DNA of 64,000 bases from Prevotella sp. P3-122 (GCF_002251365.1 NZ_NPJH01000021.1:1-64000); one strand, 5' to 3'; positions 50,523 to 60,788 are shown, numbered from the stretch's first letter. Notes: generated from the sequence alone by a model not told the origin. Made by a program: numbers and translations.

Positions 50523-52610
50523 ATGAAAATGAACAATTATAAGAAGCTTATTTGCAAGATTGCAGCCGTGGCATTCCTACCCGGCATGATGGGCCTTGCA
50601 AGCTGTAGCGAGGACATCGACGAGTCCAACCTCTACACCTTCACCGGCGAGACCATCGAAGACTATCTTGCCAACCGCCCTGACCAGTTCAGCAGCTTCA
50701 ACTACATATTGCAGCGCGCAGGTCTCGACAAACTAATGTCGGGATATGGTACTTACACCTGCTTCGCTCCTACCAACGAGGCGGTAACAGAATACATCGA
50801 CAGTCTGTACAACGACCAGGAGAACAAGGAACTGCCGCACAACGGCATGACGGAGAACTCACTGGAGGGACTCACCGACTCGCTGTGCAACGACATCGCC
50901 AAGTTCCACATCGCAGCAACAGAGGTGATGGCCATCAACATGGAAAGCGGTATGACCATCAACACCATGCTGGGACGTGACATCAACACCAACATCGACT
51001 CCATCACCGGCTCTACCATCATCAATGCCTACTCACACATCACGTCGATGGACAACGAGCTGGAGAACGGTGTACTGCACGAGATTGACCATGTCATCAG
51101 ACGCTCCAACCTGCTCGTAGCAGGTGAGATGGAGAAACATCCCGACCTGTTCACTCTCTTCTCACAGGCTCTGAAGCTGACCGGTCTTGCCGACTCGCTG
51201 ACCAAGCAGGAGAGGAAGCTCACTCCTCCTGCCAACAGCTACAACTTCTATACTCCGGAGAAGGCTATTCTCGGTTACACTATCTTTGCAGAGACAGACG
51301 ACGTGCTCGCTGAGAACAACATCAACAACATCGAGGACCTTATCAGTCACGCAAACGACGTTTACGGCAACTGCGCCGCGGAAGGCTCAGGCTGGTACGA
51401 CTACTACCGCAACAACGGTATCACCGTCAGCACAGGCAACGACTACCAGAGCCCATACAACTGTCTGAACATGTGGGTACGCTACCACATCATCAGCCAG
51501 CGCGTGCCTTACGACAAGATGGTCATCGACTGGAACCAGGTGACGAAGGTTCCTCTCTATGAGTACTACGAGACCATGCTGCCCATGACCCTCGTAAAGG
51601 TTATACGCAGTGCAAAGGCCGGTGCCGGCAAGCTCTTCCTCAACCGCTATGAGGCCAACAGCACCCTTACCGACCAGGTGGCAGAGCTTGGCTCAGACGC
51701 CATCCATCAGGTTGTTGACGGACACTCAGGCATAGAGATTGCCAAGGACAACATCCAGGCTCTCAACGGCTACCTACATCCTATCAAGGGCATGCTCGAG
51801 TATGAGTCTTGGGTTCCAAAGGGAGTGCTCAACGAGCGCATACGCTTCGACGTTACCGCAATGACAAAGGAGCTTGGATCAGCTAACTTGCGTGGCGCAC
51901 TGGGTGCTGAAATCAATGCACTCAATGGTAGCAAGACCGGTACCGACGGAAACCTCGGCGGTGACTACGTACGTATTCCTATCGACTTCTCAGAGAATAT
52001 GGTCATCTACAACGGTGAGTCTACACGTCTCTACTACCTCGCCGGACGCGAGAACAACTGGAACAACTACCAGGGCGACGAGTACAACTCCAAGGGTAAT
52101 GTGGACCTCGCCTTCCGTCTGCCTCCTGTACCGGACGGCACTTATGAGTTGCGCGTAGGCGTATCGCTCAACGGCAACCGTGGTATGTACCAGTTCTACC
52201 TTGGTGAGGGCACAAACAACCGTACACAGATGGAAGCACTCGACATTCCTCTCGACGAGCGTACTGTTATTGTCAACAACGCCGACGGCTCTCCAGACCC
52301 GACAACGGGCTGGACACTCTACACCGCAATGGAAGACCTTGGAGTAGAGACTGACAACAACATGCATAACCTCGGATGGATGCGCGGACCTCTCTACTAC
52401 ACAGTAGGTAAGGGAACGTCTACCGTTGCACGCTCCACAACAGGTTCTATCCGACGCATCGTTACCCGACGTGAGTTCAAGCAGGGCACATACTGGTTCC
52501 GCATCAAGTCGGCACTTGACGATGACTCTCGTCAGATGTACTTCGACTATATGGAACTTGTTCCTGTAAATGTCTACAACAATACCCGTTATCTTGAGGA
52601 CATGTATTAA
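50523..52610 (+). CDS. FAS1-domain surface lipoprotein with beta-rich C-terminal domain
   Basis: The 695-residue lipoprotein has its lipid cysteine at Cys28 (GLASC) followed by SEDIDES. A FAS1 domain is clear at about residues 45-190 (GTYTCFAPTNEAVTEYI, then VLHEIDHVIRRS). A second, weaker FAS1-like part lies near 200-430. The last 230 residues are beta-rich with DYMELVP near the end. The next protein ends in the same way (DYIRLVP), so the two share this domain. It lies between the first SusD and the third FAS1 gene. The role is unknown; binding or adhesion at the SusCD complex is inferred. Confidence 0.85.
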   Translation: MKMNNYKKLICKIAAVAFLPGMMGLASCSEDIDESNLYTFTGETIEDYLANRPDQFSSFNYILQRAGLDKLMSGYGTYTCFAPTNEAVTEYIDSLYNDQENKELPHNGMTENSLEGLTDSLCNDIAKFHIAATEVMAINMESGMTINTMLGRDINTNIDSITGSTIINAYSHITSMDNELENGVLHEIDHVIRRSNLLVAGEMEKHPDLFTLFSQALKLTGLADSLTKQERKLTPPANSYNFYTPEKAILGYTIFAETDDVLAENNINNIEDLISHANDVYGNCAAEGSGWYDYYRNNGITVSTGNDYQSPYNCLNMWVRYHIISQRVPYDKMVIDWNQVTKVPLYEYYETMLPMTLVKVIRSAKAGAGKLFLNRYEANSTLTDQVAELGSDAIHQVVDGHSGIEIAKDNIQALNGYLHPIKGMLEYESWVPKGVLNERIRFDVTAMTKELGSANLRGALGAEINALNGSKTGTDGNLGGDYVRIPIDFSENMVIYNGESTRLYYLAGRENNWNNYQGDEYNSKGNVDLAFRLPPVPDGTYELRVGVSLNGNRGMYQFYLGEGTNNRTQMEALDIPLDERTVIVNNADGSPDPTTGWTLYTAMEDLGVETDNNMHNLGWMRGPLYYTVGKGTSTVARSTTGSIRRIVTRREFKQGTYWFRIKSALDDDSRQMYFDYMELVPVNVYNNTRYLEDMY

Positions 52611-52621
52611 AAATTTGGATT

Positions 52622-54358
52622 ATGAAAAACTATAGAATATTCAATAACGCAAAAGTAGTCATGGCAGCCCTCGCAATGGGCGCCATGGCCACGGCTTGCT
52701 CCGACTGGGACGACCACTATGAAGCCAACAGTTCCGTAACAGGCTCGTCTTCGGCAACCCTGTGGGAGAACATCAGCGCAAACGATAACCTCAGCGAGTT
52801 TGCGCAGCTCGCCAAGAAGACGGGCTACGACAAGGTTCTTCAAAGTTCACAGACCTTCACTGTATGGGCACCGCTGAACGGCACATTCGACTTCGAGACT
52901 CTCAACAACTCTGATGTCACCGAGCTGACCAACGAGTTCATGAGAAACCATGTCGCACGTTTCAGCTATCCCGCCTCTGGCCCCGTCAACGAGAGAGTGT
53001 TCATGCTCAACGAGAAGATGAACATCTTCCAGGGCAACGGCACTTACCAGATGGGTGACGTGAAGCTGCAAGACATCAACATCGCAAGCAGCAACGGTAC
53101 CATGCACACTATTGATGGCAAGCTCAAGTTCAACTATAATATCTTTGAGAGCCTCAACACCAAGACGTACGCTCTGGACTCCATCACGGAATACTTCAAG
53201 CATTTCAACCATGAAATCCTCGACCTTGACGCCAGCGTAAAGGGACCGGTAGTGGATGGTGAGATTACATACCTTGACTCTGTAAAGGTTGAGTACAACC
53301 AATTGTGCAACTTAATTAATGCACACATCGACCGCGAGGACTCCACCTATACCATGATAGTTCCTACCAACGAGGCATGGAACAAGGCTATGGCAACTCT
53401 GGACAATTACTACAAGTACATACCGAGCTACCAGTACTTCAAGGAGTTCCCACAGACTCTCAAAGGTGCAGACGCAAGCCAGGTTGACTATGACCTGATT
53501 GACGATGTATATCTTGCAGACTCGCTCAAGAAGCTATTCCTTGTTGCAGACCTTGCGTTCAACAACAAGTATTATGGCAACGTTAAGCTGCCGGAACTAC
53601 AACACGGTGAGTCTCTGCAGACCGACTCCTTGGTAAGCACCGTATACGACATTCTCTATACCGAGGATGCAAAACGTCTGTTTGATGGCACCATCGCCAA
53701 GAAAGAGAAGAGCAACGGCTATCTATGGATAGCAGACTCTCTGCACGTCCGCCCATGGAACTTATGGAAACCGGAAGTTATAGTACAGGGTGAGATGACA
53801 AGCCGGGTTGCGGGAACCTTCAACGGTACAGTAAGCAGGGTAAACGTAAACTCCATCAACAAAAACCAGAATGTAGAAGGCAAGCTCTCAAACAACGCAT
53901 ACGCTGAAGTGCGCCAGACATCTTCTTCCGGTAACCCGGAGGTTGACTTCTATCTGCCAGGCGTTCGCGCTGGTAAGTACATGCTCTACGTGTCTATTGT
54001 ACCAGCCAACATCGACAGCACAATGTACGTGACATCAGTTCTGCCCAACCGTCTGCAGGTTAAGTGCGGCTACCACAATGAGAAAGGCAAATATGCAGAG
54101 AAATCATTCCCCGGCTACTTTGAGAATGATGTCACAAAGGTTGACGAGGTTAAGATTGGTGAGATTGAGTTCCCAGTCTCTACCGCCGGCCTTGACAACG
54201 CCATGCCGTATGTACGTCTGCTCAGCCGTGTAACCAGTAACATCTCAGACAAGTACGACCGTACAATACGTATTGACTACATAAGACTGGTTCCAATAGA
54301 GCTGTACGACTATCTGCAGGAGAATCCTGATTACAAATACTATCAGAGCCTTTACTAA
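52622..54358 (+). CDS. FAS1-domain surface lipoprotein, second of the adjacent pair
   Basis: The 578-residue lipoprotein has its lipid cysteine at Cys26 (ATAC) followed by SDWDDHY. A FAS1 domain lies at about residues 45-190 (TFTVWAPLNGTFDFE, then GTMHTIDGKLKF). A second FAS1-like part holds TMIVPTNEAW near residue 247. The C-terminal beta-rich domain ends IRIDYIRLVPIELYDYL, matching the end of the preceding protein. The two are 11 bp apart and probably arose by duplication followed by strong divergence. Confidence 0.85.
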   Translation: MKNYRIFNNAKVVMAALAMGAMATACSDWDDHYEANSSVTGSSSATLWENISANDNLSEFAQLAKKTGYDKVLQSSQTFTVWAPLNGTFDFETLNNSDVTELTNEFMRNHVARFSYPASGPVNERVFMLNEKMNIFQGNGTYQMGDVKLQDINIASSNGTMHTIDGKLKFNYNIFESLNTKTYALDSITEYFKHFNHEILDLDASVKGPVVDGEITYLDSVKVEYNQLCNLINAHIDREDSTYTMIVPTNEAWNKAMATLDNYYKYIPSYQYFKEFPQTLKGADASQVDYDLIDDVYLADSLKKLFLVADLAFNNKYYGNVKLPELQHGESLQTDSLVSTVYDILYTEDAKRLFDGTIAKKEKSNGYLWIADSLHVRPWNLWKPEVIVQGEMTSRVAGTFNGTVSRVNVNSINKNQNVEGKLSNNAYAEVRQTSSSGNPEVDFYLPGVRAGKYMLYVSIVPANIDSTMYVTSVLPNRLQVKCGYHNEKGKYAEKSFPGYFENDVTKVDEVKIGEIEFPVSTAGLDNAMPYVRLLSRVTSNISDKYDRTIRIDYIRLVPIELYDYLQENPDYKYYQSLY

Positions 54359-54383
54359 GTCTCACTATTAAATTCCGAAAACA

Positions 54384-57300
54384 ATGAAAAGAAATAATAT
54401 TCTTTGTTTAAGCGTTGTCCTTGCCTTTGGTGTCAGCACAGCTGCCTTCGCACAGGACGATGTCACATACGACGATGGAGCGGAGACTACTGTTGTCAAG
54501 AAGAAAGCCCAGGCCAAACGGCCCACCTACCCCACCAAGGATGTAAAGGGTACGGTTATTGACGCCGTTACAAAGGCTCCATTGGCAGGTATTCAGATAC
54601 AGACGCTCAACGACCGTAACTATGCCGCCATGACAAACGAGAAGGGTGAGTTCACCATCAAGGTGCCTACATTCGCCACTGCTCTCTATGTTCATGCCCC
54701 ACAGTACCTCAGCCAGCAGGTAGCTATTGGCGACGGTGAGGTGCGGGTAGTGCTCATTGCCGACAAGTTCAAGAGCATGTACGAGAACACCACCGATGTG
54801 ACAGCCAGTTCCAAGTCTACCATCAGGACTACTGTCTCGCAGACCGTAGAGACTGACATAGAGAACAATCTCGGTGCCGACGTGCACACCGTCACACGCT
54901 CTGGCGGCCCTGGCTACGGTGCGGCTATGTTCGTTCGTGGTCTCAGCTCGCTCAATGCCAACGCCCAGCCACTCATCGTTGTTGATGGCGTGGTAAAGGA
55001 CATGCAGACCACACGCAACTCTCTCCACTATGGCGACTACAACAACCTGCTCCTCAACATCAACCCAGAGGATGTGGAGAAAGTGACCGTACTGAAGAAC
55101 GGCAATGCCATCTATGGTGCCAAGGGTGCCAACGGTGTCATCCTCATCGAGACCAAGCGCGGACGCTCCATGGCGACACGCATCGATGCCAACATAGGCA
55201 TTGGAGTGACACTGGAGCCTACACTCCCCGACATGATGAACGCATCGCAGTACAGGCTCTACGCCTCAGAGATGCTCGGTACTCATCCCGACATCAACAA
55301 GTACGACATCGACAGGTTCAACTTCCTGAACGATGACCCTAACGGCTACTACTACAAGACATACCACAACGACACCGACTGGACAAAGGAGGTTTACCAC
55401 ACAGCACTCACCGAGAACTTCAACATCAACGTGCAGGGTGGTGACAACGTTGGTATGTACAACCTCTCACTCGGATATACCGACGGACAGAGCACGGCAC
55501 GCGAGAACGGCTTCAACCGTCTGAGCGTACGCTTCAATACCGACATCAGCGTGATTGGAAACCTCTCTACACGCTTCGACATGTCGTTCACAAAGGTCAA
55601 CCGCGACGTCTTCGACAATGGTGCTCCCGAGAGCTTCTCTGCCGCACCGGTATCGTCGCCGACATTCCTTGGACTTATCAAGGCTCCTATCCTCAACCCT
55701 TACACCTACAACCAGAATGGACAGCTCTCATCGACGCTGGCTGAGGAGGACAACTTTGTATCTCTGCTCGACAACAACCTGACACTCGGTAACCCGACAG
55801 CTCTCCTTGAGAATGGTAACGCCATCAACAAGAACCGCGTGGAGAACACTGAGTTCAACGCTATCATCGCTCCGAAGTATCAGTTCAACGACCACTTCTA
55901 CATCCAGGAGACTTTCAGCTACGGCCTGAACCGTAACTCACAGCGCTACTACCGTCCGACAGGAGGTATGCCTACATTCCTTATTGACGGTATCGGACGC
56001 GTGCAGAACATGGCCATGTCACTGTTCTCCAAGGAGACAAGCGTAATGAGCGACACACGTCTGCAGTTCACAAAGCAGCTCGGCGCTCACTTCCTCGATG
56101 TATACGGAGGCATGCGCTTCACATCGTTCTCGTTCGACAACAACCAGCCTCAGGGCCAGTATGCGAGCGCTGCCAACGACAAGACACCTAACATCTCCAA
56201 GGACATGGAGTTCAAGGAGTCTTACGGTGTTGACGACGCATGGAAGAACATTTCATGGTATGCCAACGTAGACTACAACTACCGTAACCTCTACTTCGCA
56301 CAGGTTGCCATGTCTTTGGAGTCCAGCAGCCGCTTCGGCGAGAATGCCAGCGGACTCGGCCTGGCAGGCGTGAAGTGGGCTTATTTCCCAAGCGTACAGC
56401 TCGGATGGGCTATCAGCAATGAGAAGTGGTTCCCACAGACCAATGCCATCAACTACCTGCTCCTCCGCGCAGGCTACGACATCACCGGTAACGACGATAT
56501 CAACAACTACGCCGCACGCACATCGTTCAGCGTTGTCAGCTACCTCAACAAGTCGGCAGCACACCTGCTCGACAACATCGGTAACGACGAGATTACCTAC
56601 GAGAAGACCGGACAGCTGAACCTCGGCTTCAAGTCATTCCTGCTGAACAACCGTCTCGGCATCGACTTCAACTACTACATGCGTCACACCACCAACCTGC
56701 TCACCCTGAAGAGCTTCGACAACCCTGTAGCTGGTATCAACAACTACTGGAGCAATGGCGGCAGCATGGACAACAACGGTTTCGAGGTTACTCTTACAGC
56801 CAAGCCTGTCGTATCAAAGGACTTCAACATCGAGGTGGGCGCAAGCGTTGGCCACTACACCAACAAGATCAAGTCTCTGCCTAACGATGACAAAATCTAT
56901 CTCAACGGAAAGAAGGACGCTGTCGGCTACACATCTTCTATATATGGCACCGACAACATCGCTACCATCGTAGGACAGGCAGCCGGAAGCTTCTATGGCT
57001 ACAAGACAGCCGGCGTATTTGCTGACGACAAGGAGGCCGCTGCAGCAGGCAAGGACGGCTACCTCTACCTCACCGACAATACTGGCGCAAAGCAGTACTT
57101 CAGGGCTGGCGACATGCACTTCGTCGACATCAATGGAGACGGTGAGATCAGCGAGGCCGACAAGACCATCATCGGCAACCCGAACCCGGACATCTACGGA
57201 AACATCTTCGCTTCCATCATGTGGAAGAACTTCACTCTGAGCCTCGGCTTCAACTACTCACTGGGCAACGACGTGTTCAACTACTCACGCTCTATCCTTG

Positions 57301-57674
57301 AGGGTGGCAACAACTTCTACAACCAGACCACAGCAATGACAAACCGCTGGCGTCAGGAGGGACAGCAGACCGACATCCCACGCATCAGCTTCGATGACGC
57401 AATGGGCAACTCTCGCTTCAGCGACCGCTGGATAGAGGACGGAAGCTATCTCAGGCTGAAGACACTGAACCTCTCATACAAGGTGCCTGTAAACAGCGAG
57501 TGGCTCCAGGGACTGACCATCTGGGCAGAGGCTTCCAACCTCTTCACACTTACCCACTACCTTGGCAGCGACCCAGAGTTCTCTGCTTCCAACAGCGTAC
57601 TCTATCAGGGTATCGACCCAGGCAACATAGCTCTTAGCCGTGCTTTCACATTCGGACTGAAGATTAATCTTTAA
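54384..57674 (+). CDS. SusC/RagA-family TonB-dependent outer membrane transporter (second copy)
   Basis: The 1096-residue protein has a signal peptide ending AFAQ, then an unusual 25-residue acidic-basic linker (DDVTYDDGAETT, then VKKKAQAKRP). The carboxypeptidase-regulatory-like domain (about 52-130) and the plug with FVRGLSSLNANAQPLIVVDG (about 185-205) follow. A clear TonB box like that of the first copy was not seen. The barrel part ends AFTFGLKINL. It is quite divergent from the first SusC, so the two pairs may take different ligands. Confidence 0.94.
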   Translation: MKRNNILCLSVVLAFGVSTAAFAQDDVTYDDGAETTVVKKKAQAKRPTYPTKDVKGTVIDAVTKAPLAGIQIQTLNDRNYAAMTNEKGEFTIKVPTFATALYVHAPQYLSQQVAIGDGEVRVVLIADKFKSMYENTTDVTASSKSTIRTTVSQTVETDIENNLGADVHTVTRSGGPGYGAAMFVRGLSSLNANAQPLIVVDGVVKDMQTTRNSLHYGDYNNLLLNINPEDVEKVTVLKNGNAIYGAKGANGVILIETKRGRSMATRIDANIGIGVTLEPTLPDMMNASQYRLYASEMLGTHPDINKYDIDRFNFLNDDPNGYYYKTYHNDTDWTKEVYHTALTENFNINVQGGDNVGMYNLSLGYTDGQSTARENGFNRLSVRFNTDISVIGNLSTRFDMSFTKVNRDVFDNGAPESFSAAPVSSPTFLGLIKAPILNPYTYNQNGQLSSTLAEEDNFVSLLDNNLTLGNPTALLENGNAINKNRVENTEFNAIIAPKYQFNDHFYIQETFSYGLNRNSQRYYRPTGGMPTFLIDGIGRVQNMAMSLFSKETSVMSDTRLQFTKQLGAHFLDVYGGMRFTSFSFDNNQPQGQYASAANDKTPNISKDMEFKESYGVDDAWKNISWYANVDYNYRNLYFAQVAMSLESSSRFGENASGLGLAGVKWAYFPSVQLGWAISNEKWFPQTNAINYLLLRAGYDITGNDDINNYAARTSFSVVSYLNKSAAHLLDNIGNDEITYEKTGQLNLGFKSFLLNNRLGIDFNYYMRHTTNLLTLKSFDNPVAGINNYWSNGGSMDNNGFEVTLTAKPVVSKDFNIEVGASVGHYTNKIKSLPNDDKIYLNGKKDAVGYTSSIYGTDNIATIVGQAAGSFYGYKTAGVFADDKEAAAAGKDGYLYLTDNTGAKQYFRAGDMHFVDINGDGEISEADKTIIGNPNPDIYGNIFASIMWKNFTLSLGFNYSLGNDVFNYSRSILEGGNNFYNQTTAMTNRWRQEGQQTDIPRISFDDAMGNSRFSDRWIEDGSYLRLKTLNLSYKVPVNSEWLQGLTIWAEASNLFTLTHYLGSDPEFSASNSVLYQGIDPGNIALSRAFTFGLKINL

Positions 57675-57687
57675 ACTTCCTGTAACA

Positions 57688-59496
57688 ATGAAAAAACTGA
57701 TATTATTAGCAGCTATATTCGGAATGTTCCTCACAACCACTTCGTGTGAGGACATTCTGGAAACCGAGTCTGAACAGATTGTCTTCGACCCGGCACTCGA
57801 CCAGAAGACCGACTCCATGTTCTATACTCTTGCCATACTGAAGAGCGTTCAGCTGGCAATAGACCAGAACGTGCTCATCAACGAGATGCGAGGTGACCTC
57901 ACCGAGACAAACATGTACACACAGACAGACCTGCGCGAGCTTGCAAACTTCTCGGCTACAGCAGCCAACAAGTATGACTCGGCATACGTGTACTACCGTA
58001 TCATCAACAACTGCAACTACTACATCGCACACCGCGACACCATGCTTATGACTGGTAGTACGAAGGTGGCCATACCTGAGTATGTAGAGGCTCTTGCCGT
58101 TAGGGCATGGGCATACATGCAGCTGTGCAAGCACTATGGCACGGTAGACTTCTATACCACTCCTATCACGAGCATCTCCGAGGCCAACGCGCCAAAGGAG
58201 AAGAAGGACATGGCGGGCATCGCCAACGCTCTGTTGCCAGAGCTGGCTCAGTACAAGCAGATTGATGTGCCAAACTATGGTGAGATTGATGCCGGTAGCA
58301 CCAACTTCGGTGTAAGCAAGAAGGTGAACTCCCGCAAGATTATGTTCCCGGTTCTACTCGTCATGGGCGACATCTATCTTGAGACCAACCAGTACGAGCA
58401 GGCTGCAAAGTGCTACTTCGAGTACTTGAACATGCAGAGGATCAGACAGCGCAACTTCTTTATCGCACCATTGTTTGAATATAGCTATCCAGACAACATA
58501 ATGCCACCGATGTCAGGATACTACACCGTGGATGAATTTTGGAGTTCGATATTCACCGTTTCACCTAACGTGTCTAACGAGATTATTACCTACGTACCGA
58601 TGGCAGTAAACGGATTGAGGGGTACCACCACCAACCTGCCAAAGCTGTTTGGATACAACTACTACACGACAGATGTGGACACTACGGACAACAAGTCACA
58701 GACAAGCGGTAGCGACATGTACATTCTGGAGCGAGAGATAGAGCCGTCACAGCAGTATATCAACCTCTGCAACAGTCAGGACTGGTACTACAGGCCAAGT
58801 GAAAGCTTAACCGACATTCTCACATCAAAGCTGGGTGACTTGCGCCGACAAGTTACTGTACAGACTGTACAGAAGGGCGACTCCGCATTCAGACTTATGA
58901 CCAAGTATAACGGTGGCAACATAAATATTTACCGCGCTTCCACTGTTTACCTGCGTCTTGCCGAGGCTCTCAACCGTATGGGCTATCCCGATGCTGCGTT
59001 CATGATACTTAAGGACGGCATGTCATACTCAAAGCTCGACGAGGCTGGCTACCTGAAGCCAGAGACCATCGAAATGCTGACAACAACTATTCCTTTCTTC
59101 AGCGAGCAGAACATGAACAATTTCACAACAGAAATTCGGAATATCGGTATACACTCACATGGTGCCAACGAGACCCAAGGCCAGTACAGCCCATATCAGT
59201 ACGTGGAGGTATTGGCAGGCAAGCTGGCTGAGCTGAAGGAGCAGGGTGTGAACGTACAGGACACTCCCGAGGACAGCATCAACGCCATGGAGGATATCAT
59301 CTGTGACGAAATGGCTATGGAGCTGGCATTCGAGGGCAACCGCTTCGCAGACCTTACACGTATCGCCAAGCACAAGAATGCTGACCCACTCTATGGCAGC
59401 AACTACGGCAGCTTGTGGCTCGCCCGCAAGCTCGCATACAAGAACCCAGTCAAGGACCTCACACAGGAAATCAACTGGTATCTGCCAATGAAGTAA
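57688..59496 (+). CDS. SusD/RagB-family surface lipoprotein (second copy)
   Basis: The 602-residue protein has its lipid cysteine at Cys20 (TTSC) followed by EDILETESEQ. The helical SusD core is seen in YYRIINNCNYYIAHRD and EALAVRAWAYMQLCKHYGTV, and the C-terminal MAMELAFEGNRFADLTRIAKH motif matches RagB/SusD. It is 13 bp after its SusC and is the last gene of the operon. Confidence 0.94.
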   Translation: MKKLILLAAIFGMFLTTTSCEDILETESEQIVFDPALDQKTDSMFYTLAILKSVQLAIDQNVLINEMRGDLTETNMYTQTDLRELANFSATAANKYDSAYVYYRIINNCNYYIAHRDTMLMTGSTKVAIPEYVEALAVRAWAYMQLCKHYGTVDFYTTPITSISEANAPKEKKDMAGIANALLPELAQYKQIDVPNYGEIDAGSTNFGVSKKVNSRKIMFPVLLVMGDIYLETNQYEQAAKCYFEYLNMQRIRQRNFFIAPLFEYSYPDNIMPPMSGYYTVDEFWSSIFTVSPNVSNEIITYVPMAVNGLRGTTTNLPKLFGYNYYTTDVDTTDNKSQTSGSDMYILEREIEPSQQYINLCNSQDWYYRPSESLTDILTSKLGDLRRQVTVQTVQKGDSAFRLMTKYNGGNINIYRASTVYLRLAEALNRMGYPDAAFMILKDGMSYSKLDEAGYLKPETIEMLTTTIPFFSEQNMNNFTTEIRNIGIHSHGANETQGQYSPYQYVEVLAGKLAELKEQGVNVQDTPEDSINAMEDIICDEMAMELAFEGNRFADLTRIAKHKNADPLYGSNYGSLWLARKLAYKNPVKDLTQEINWYLPMK

Positions 59497-59523
59497 TAAA
59501 AGGAACAGACATAAACCTATAGT

Positions 59524-59573
59524 CTTACCCCCGGCTCATCTCTTAAAAGAGAGGGCCGGGGGTAAGTTTTTGG
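59524..59573 (+). terminator. Terminator of the FAS1-SusCD operon
   Basis: CTTACCCCCGGC (59524-59535) and GCCGGGGGTAAG (59555-59566) form a perfect 12-bp stem. A TCTCTTAAAAGAGA inner dyad lies between the arms, and TTTTTGG follows. Confidence 0.88.
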
Positions 59574-59669
59574 TTCATCAGAGATATGGTTTGATGTTTT
59601 ACAGATTATTATTCATGAAGGGAGTCTAATATATTTGCCATAGTCAACGAATACCTTTGCAACACCGAT

Positions 59670-59730
59670 AAGGTTAATAACCTTACTGGCGAAAGGTTAA
59701 TAACCTTACGGCCTTAAGGTTATTAACTTT
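59670..59730. repeat. Three palindromic 15-bp motifs spaced exactly 23 bp
   Basis: AAGGTTAATAACCTT occurs at 59670-59684 and 59693-59707, and a variant AAGGTTATTAACTTT at 59716-59730. Each is close to a perfect palindrome and the starts are 23 bases apart. It lies in the 649-bp gap between the operon terminator and the sigma factor gene. Operator-like, but no regulator is known. Confidence 0.75.
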
Positions 59731-59901
59731 ATCAGCAAAGATAGCAATATATACATACAATGCAACAATAAGTAATTCAAGTTTCGCAAGTAGTAAAAAG
59801 GAGATAAATGAAGATAAGAGGAGATAAATGACATGAGTCGAGTTTAATCAGCACGTGCTGGAAACTACAGACCTTCAAATTTATCGTTCAAAATGACATT
59901 C

Positions 59902-59972
59902 GACCTTCGCCCCCAGCCCTTTGACCTTTGACCTTCGCCCCTCACCCTTTGACCTTCGCCCCCAGCCCCCAA
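59902..59972. repeat. Pyrimidine-rich short tandem repeats
   Basis: Units such as CCCTTTGACCTTCGCCCC recur about three times with small length changes. The bordering sequence is AT-rich. No gene is supported here. Confidence 0.7.
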
Positions 59973-60028
59973 AAACGTTAAATATTCTTTTTTTCGAAAA
60001 AATATAGTACTGATAAAAAAAATATTGT

Positions 60029-60036
60029 TATATTTG
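60029..60036 (+). promoter_or_regulatory. -7 box of the ECF sigma factor gene
   Basis: TATATTTG fits TAnnTTTG. The -33 position lacks TTTG. The start codon is 110 bases downstream. Confidence 0.5.
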
Positions 60037-60145
60037 CAGAACCTAAACCATAGTATTGCAATAATACCATTTAGATAAATAATACAATTTAAAAGCTGGT
60101 GCGCATGCGCCAAGCCTCGGACTAACCAAAATTGTACTGTATTCT

Positions 60146-60649
60146 ATGAATCTAACAGCCGCTATAGGCGATACTTACATCGAGATGAGAAGCAGTTTGC
60201 TGTCTATATTCCGTCAGGTCAACATTCCAGAAGAGGAATGTAAGGACTTGGTGCAGGAAGTTTTTGTCAGGCTGCTCCGCATTGACACACTGCATATAGA
60301 GACCATACGCGGCATCACCTTCACCATAGCCATGAGAATACGTACAGACTACCTTCGCCGACGGGCATTCCTACACAAGCTATATTCCAATGCTGCCACC
60401 GCAGACATCTATGACGCCGGATATGACGACACATCGTTCGATGCAAAGGAGATAGCAGAGGCAGAGAGAGAGATTGTAGGCAGCATGACGGCTACCAACC
60501 GCCGCATTTACGAGCTGTCGCGCTTCGAGGAGAAGAACTACCACGAGATTGCCGACATCATGGACATGAGCTACAGAGCCGTGGAGTCAAGAGTCTACCG
60601 GACGAGGATGGAGGTGAGAGGAGGCATAAGGAAGCTGTTCGGAACATAG
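60146..60649 (+). CDS. RNA polymerase ECF-type sigma factor
   Basis: The 167-residue protein has region 2 (EECKDLVQEVFVRLLRID, then TIAMRIRTDYLRRRAF) and region 4 (MTATNRRIYELSRFEEKNYHEIADIMDMS, then YRAVESRVYRTRMEVRGGI). It recruits RNA polymerase to alternative promoters. In Bacteroidota such factors usually sit beside a FecR-like anti-sigma gene; none is present on either side here. The next gene, 139 bp downstream on the same strand, encodes a very large secreted protein and may be a target or a co-transcribed partner. Confidence 0.92.
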   Translation: MNLTAAIGDTYIEMRSSLLSIFRQVNIPEEECKDLVQEVFVRLLRIDTLHIETIRGITFTIAMRIRTDYLRRRAFLHKLYSNAATADIYDAGYDDTSFDAKEIAEAEREIVGSMTATNRRIYELSRFEEKNYHEIADIMDMSYRAVESRVYRTRMEVRGGIRKLFGT

Positions 60650-60788
60650 CGCACGACAGCCGAGCGACAAGCAACAACACATATATTGCAACCAGTTTGC
60701 GATGCCCTTCTGTGGCTCAGCACAAAATAAGTGTACATTTAATACCTTAACATTAATATTTTTAAAGTCTAACTTAACAATTTAGCTT

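Noticed and set aside
59865..60113. 82-codon open frame on the minus strand before the sigma gene
   Set aside because: It is made by the short pyrimidine-rich repeats (GEGQR-type run) and covers the sigma promoter.
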